The notes beneath the pieces are model-generated. The model did not search any database. It was given only the letters and a program-made list of their open reading frames with translations, and was not told where the DNA came from. From contig JADJMH010000014.1 in NCBI GenBank assembly GCA_016709675.1, positions 62,001-126,000 on the forward strand: a stretch of DNA of 64,000 bases, given 5' to 3'. The DNA is from Candidatus Accumulibacter proximus. Its GTDB lineage: Bacteria; Pseudomonadota; Gammaproteobacteria; Burkholderiales; Rhodocyclaceae. Positions within the stretch are counted from its first letter, which is position 1. Every line of letters starts with the position of its first letter. This document shows positions 63,733 to 64,000 of the stretch, piece after piece. A program made the position numbers and the translations under genes.

Positions 63733-64000
63733 ATGCCGGCGGCTGTCTCGGCGTATCCAATGAGACTTGCCGCTCATCTTCTCCTGCTTGCCGCGTTGGC
63801 GCTGCTCGGCATCAAGGTGACCTTCGATGATCACGAATCGAGCGGACTGCTGGCCGGGCTTGGCAGTTTCCTGTACGGGTTGTTTTTCGCAACCTATCTC
63901 GTCATCGCGTGCAGCGGCTATGTTGTCGCCCGACGACGAAGCGGCGCGTGGTTGCTGACGGCCCATGTGCTTGCTGTTGTCGGTGGAATGGCCGTGGCGG
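63733..64000 (+). CDS. Polytopic membrane protein (3' partial)
   Basis: The frame opens at ATG 63733 or, more plausibly, ATG 63760 (MRLAAHLLLLAALALLGIKV) and is still open at the window end. Three hydrophobic segments are visible: the start, LAGLGSFLYGLFFATYLVIA, and WLLTAHVLAVVGGMAVA. It diverges from rpmB. Too short to identify. Confidence 0.6.
   Translation, partial: MPAAVSAYPMRLAAHLLLLAALALLGIKVTFDDHESSGLLAGLGSFLYGLFFATYLVIACSGYVVARRRSGAWLLTAHVLAVVGGMAVA

Overview
The window is GC-rich betaproteobacterial DNA. The intact core genes (a cytochrome b/ferredoxin-reductase fusion, copper-delivery genes for a terminal oxidase, purT, gltA, aroG, rpmB-rpmG) look like Rhodocyclales. The fusion at the left edge resembles one I recall being described from Candidatus Accumulibacter metagenomes, so an Accumulibacter-like genome is my best guess. 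The genus is inferred, not shown.

Layout. 1-11 kb: respiratory and housekeeping genes, namely the fused reductase, a TlpA/heme-copper-oxidase-like pair, an EamA exporter, lrgA-lrgB, a queuosine-precursor transporter, an SCO1/DUF1318/PCuAC copper operon, purT and a cyclic-nucleotide-binding protein. 11.1-21.1 kb: gltA and a sparse set of odd genes (a toxin-antitoxin relic, a beta-propeller gene broken by an amber codon, DUF3616, DUF1254/DUF1214), bounded by two 3' fragments of tRNA-Asn. 21.1-60.0 kb: a 39-kb genomic island between the second tRNA-Asn fragment and the intact tRNA-Asn gene. Its left part holds higBA, ardB and small genes typical of integrative elements. Its right part is a defence island heavily shredded by insertion sequences. 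60.1-61.7 kb: one more insertion sequence. 62-64 kb: aroG, rpmB-rpmG and a truncated membrane-protein gene.

Defence content. Removing the insertions by their target-site duplications restores a three-gene operon: a DUF3223 gene, hamA (DUF1837) and hamB (helicase), i.e. a Hachiman system with an extra upstream gene. It is broken by two ISL3 copies and by an IS66 element that itself carries a nested TG...CA-ended transposon. Next to it lies a type I restriction remnant (hsdR, a PIN/Phd pair and the 3' half of hsdS, with no hsdM), cut by a third ISL3 copy that also truncates a Cap4-like nuclease. Beyond a second IS66 lies a cluster of four poorly known genes: a zinc-ribbon/PLD-like nuclease, two unknown proteins and a GIY-YIG protein. 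This cluster is the best candidate here for uncharacterised defence genes.

Frameshifts and in-frame stops are common in the accessory DNA and not seen in the core genes, so most of the island's mobile and defence machinery looks decayed. Coordinates of insertion junctions come from direct reading of target-site duplications and terminal repeats.
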